DNA of 6,850 bases. It comes from Candidatus Hydrogenedentota bacterium. Lineage in GTDB: Bacteria; Hydrogenedentota; Hydrogenedentia; Hydrogenedentales; SLHB01. The notes beneath the pieces are model-generated. The model made no database searches and was not told the origin of the DNA. It was given only the letters and a program-made list of their open reading frames with translations. Below, piece after piece: positions 5,631 to 6,850 of the stretch (positions within the stretch are counted from its first letter, which is position 1; every line of letters begins with the position of its first letter). The position numbers and the translations under genes were made by a program. The stretch covers positions 1 through 6,850 of the forward strand of contig DUZM01000133.1 in the NCBI GenBank assembly GCA_013349485.1. Reading direction: 5' to 3'.

Positions 5631-5827
5631 TGATCGCCGGGTAAGCCTGAGCGAAAAGCGGGGACTGACGCAAGCGAGCCGCGTTCGCCATGAACGCGCA
5701 CCGTCAGGGAGCGAGACGTGTCTGCCCCCGGTTCTTCGCGATCGCCGCGTCGCTCCCCAAGGGCATTCAGCAAACACCTGCCCCCAACTGCTCAGAGCAC
5801 GCTTGGCGGCGACTTACCCGGCGATCA
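5631..5827. mobile_element. 197-bp element with perfect 15-bp terminal inverted repeats
   Basis: TGATCGCCGGGTAAG (5631-5645) and its exact reverse complement (5813-5827) bound a 197-bp non-coding unit that begins three bases after the kinase stop codon. Inside are the first half of the repeat seen at 3554-3709 (GGGGACTGACGCAAGCGA, 5660-5677), a 7-bp hairpin CGCGTTC/GAACGCG (5680-5686/5692-5698), and an 8-bp inverted pair GGGAGCGA/TCGCTCCC (5707-5714/5750-5757). I see no clear target-site duplication immediately outside the ends. Twelve bases of the terminus (ATCGCCGGGTAA) also occur at 2131-2142. It looks like a non-autonomous mobile element or composite repeat. Open frames crossing it have no family resemblance. 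Confidence 0.6.
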
Positions 5828-5867
5828 CGGGCTGATCAAGCCCTGGCCCAAAGACTAGCCAAAGTGG

Positions 5868-5873
5868 TATCAT
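5868..5873 (+). promoter_or_regulatory. Weak -10 candidate (GGTATCAT) upstream of the secreted-protein gene
   Basis: TATCAT, preceded by GG, lies 64 bases before the ATG at 5938 and just after the element at 5631-5827. Four of six bases match the sigma70 -10 box. No good -35 hexamer sits 16-18 bases upstream, so this is only a candidate. Confidence 0.2.
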
Positions 5874-5889
5874 AAGGCGCGGGGTTGAC

Positions 5890-5913
5890 GGGCGGCGCAT
5901 AACCGGGCCGCCC
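5890..5913 (+). promoter_or_regulatory. GC-rich hairpin in the leader of the secreted-protein gene
   Basis: GGGCGGC (5890-5896) and GCCGCCC (5907-5913) form a perfect 7-bp stem with a 10-base loop. It ends 8 bases before the GAGGAG ribosome site (5922-5927). A leader hairpin here could stabilise the mRNA or affect initiation. It has no T-tract and so is not a normal terminator. Confidence 0.3.
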
Positions 5914-5937
5914 AGCACAACGAGGAGTTATCGAGCA

Positions 5938-6420
5938 ATGAAACGCGCGCTTGAGGGAACCGTGCTCGTGTTGTTAATAATGGGAACCCTCTTTCTGGCC
6001 AGGTTTCGCCCTCTCTACGCGGCACAGGACGCTCGATCCGAGCCAATTCCAGCCACCATAACTGGCCAGAGTTACTGCTTGCTCAAGGCCTTGCTAGGAG
6101 AAGAACCAAACACCGAAACCGAGACCACCCAGCAGGCCTTCCGCGTTACACTCGCAAAGAACGCCGCCGGCGACGCCATCCCCGAAATGGTCGGCTGGAC
6201 TCTGCACTATCTCCAAGACGACATGGGCAAGCGCATGGCGTCGAGCGAGGATTTCCGTAACAAAATACTCACCGTCAAGGGACGAATATTCAACCAGGAG
6301 CGCGTGGTTCAGGTGACGAAAGTCGTCTACGCCTCGGAACCCGCCGCGTCCTATGATTTCTCCGAGACGGGCAGCATGAGCGGGCGCACCTCGCGGCAAG
6401 ACGACGATTACGCCTTCTAG
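5938..6420 (+). CDS. Secreted protein with OB-like beta pattern, unknown function
   Basis: This 160-residue protein begins with a signal peptide: basic 'MKR', a hydrophobic core (about residues 8-21) and a probable cut after 'LYAA' near residue 29. The mature part carries 'ATITGQSYCLL' (39-49) near the start and 'NKILTVKGRIFNQERVVQVTKV' (108-129) near the end. This is the strand arrangement of the small OB-like periplasmic proteins of planctomycete-type bacteria, in which a '(V/I)TG' strand and an 'a.VtVkGrv...i.V..I' strand enclose a variable middle. I infer the fold from this pattern only; no catalytic residues are visible. The C-terminus is hydrophilic ('RTSRQDDDYAF') and probably disordered. 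GAGGAG lies 10 bases before the ATG. The stop codon TAG (6418-6420) is the first three bases of the inverted-repeat element at 6418-6599, so the native C-terminus may have been altered by its arrival. Confidence 0.7.
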   Translation: MKRALEGTVLVLLIMGTLFLARFRPLYAAQDARSEPIPATITGQSYCLLKALLGEEPNTETETTQQAFRVTLAKNAAGDAIPEMVGWTLHYLQDDMGKRMASSEDFRNKILTVKGRIFNQERVVQVTKVVYASEPAASYDFSETGSMSGRTSRQDDDYAF

Positions 6421-6599
6421 CCCGGACAGATCACAGGCGACCGTAGCGAAGCGACGCAGATGCCTGGAAATACAAGGCGCGCGACCGAGGGCCGCGCAGG
6501 CGTACTCTGCAGTACGTCGAGCAGGCCGACAGAGCGCAACGCAGTAGTTGTAGGTAGATGCGGGCGCTGCAGTAGATTGCCTGTGATTTGTCCGGGCTA
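6418..6599. mobile_element. 182-bp palindromic element with 21-bp terminal inverted repeats
   Basis: The left end (6418-6438, TAGCCCGGACAG-...) and the right end (6579-6599) are inverted copies with one mismatch in 21. The arms continue as an imperfect palindrome: GCGACGCAGATGCCT on the left faces the complement of AGGTAGATGCGGGCGC on the right. A perfect central hairpin CGTACT-CTGC-AGTACG lies at 6501-6516. The unit therefore folds into one long hairpin. It contains AGCGAAGCGA (6445-6454), shared with the repeats at 2369 and 3567. It has no gene. From memory the interior ('GCGCGACCGAGGGCCGCG') resembles an uncharacterised dispersed repeat of environmental bacteria, which I cannot verify here. 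It may act as a transcription terminator for the preceding gene. Confidence 0.65.
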
Positions 6600-6629
6600 C
6601 AGGCGCCACCGCGACGAAGGGAAGACAAA

Positions 6630-6850
6630 ATGAGCCGGCGTATTGACCTTCTTCTATGCGGCTTGTTTGCGGCCGCGACGATAACGGGGGCGGCCGCCGC
6701 CCCCCTCCCGGCCGAACTCGCCAACATCGCCCAGCTCGCCGAAAACGAGCAACGGCTGGCCCGCACAGTGCGCGACTATGACCTCCTGCAGCAATGGCTC
6801 TGCGATTGGGACATCGCCTTGGCCCAGCAACACAGCGCCGCAGGCGACGA
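6630..6850 (+). CDS. Exported protein, N-terminal part (runs past the window end)
   Basis: An open frame starts with ATG at 6630-6632 and stays open to the window edge (73 full codons). The purine-rich GAAGGGAAG ribosome site (6616-6624) ends 5 bases upstream. Residues 1-24 form a signal peptide: 'MSRR', a hydrophobic core 'LLLCGLFAAATITG' and an 'AAA' cleavage region. The mature part begins 'PLPAELANIAQLAENEQRLA' and continues as a strongly helical, Gln/Leu/Ala-rich stretch ('TVRDYDLLQQWLCDWDIALAQQ'), possibly a coiled coil. No family can be recognised from this portion. It lies just beyond the element at 6418-6599 and may originally have been closer to, or co-transcribed with, the secreted protein upstream. 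Confidence 0.6.
   Translation, partial: MSRRIDLLLCGLFAAATITGAAAAPLPAELANIAQLAENEQRLARTVRDYDLLQQWLCDWDIALAQQHSAAGD

Noticed and set aside
6431..6766. 111-codon minus-strand open frame across the element and the exported-protein gene
   Set aside because: It spans non-coding palindrome and runs antisense to a gene with a good ribosome site and signal peptide.

Overview
The window looks like a GC-rich chromosomal segment of a free-living Gram-negative bacterium, most likely from the Planctomycetes/Lentisphaerae/Hydrogenedentota neighbourhood. The best pointers are two DUF1559-like pilin-related proteins with the 'SCxSNLKQxGVIFKMYANEN' block and the 'NVLYMDGxVEF' C-terminal motif, which are expanded in those phyla. 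A secreted OB-like protein and a NYN/PIN-type protein of a kind common in such genomes are consistent with this. The phylum is an inference; nothing here fixes it.

Layout, left to right. Positions 2-409 hold the 3' end of an ABC-transporter solute-binding protein (sugar/UgpB type). A small, highly charged protein of unknown function is encoded on the minus strand (573-803). It has a good sigma70-type promoter (867-896) and a perfect 13-bp tandem repeat just upstream of it. A NYN-domain putative ribonuclease (998-1609) is read divergently. It is followed by what looks like the orphaned C-terminal winged-helix end of a lost gene (about 1713-1853), then about 750 bases without a convincing gene. 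Two paralogous membrane-anchored pilin-like proteins follow (2609-3379 and 3748-4575), then a PfkB-family sugar kinase (4653-5627), a secreted protein with an OB-like pattern (5938-6420), and the 5' end of another exported protein (6630 to the window edge).

The most distinctive property lies between the genes. Nearly every large gap from 2100 onward holds a different palindromic, mobile-looking element: a nested palindrome at 2313-2478, a tandem GGGACTGACGC-type repeat at 3554-3709, a 197-bp unit with perfect 15-bp terminal inverted repeats at 5631-5827, and a 182-bp unit with 21-bp terminal inverted repeats at 6418-6599 whose left end supplies the stop codon of the preceding gene. Three of the four share the core AGCGAAGCGA. 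No transposase is encoded in the window, so these would be non-autonomous elements.

The genes do not form an obvious pathway. The second pilin-like gene and the kinase are only 77 bp apart and could be co-transcribed, but no functional link is visible. I see no CRISPR array, tRNA, rRNA or complete insertion sequence, and no convincing multi-gene defence or biosynthetic system.
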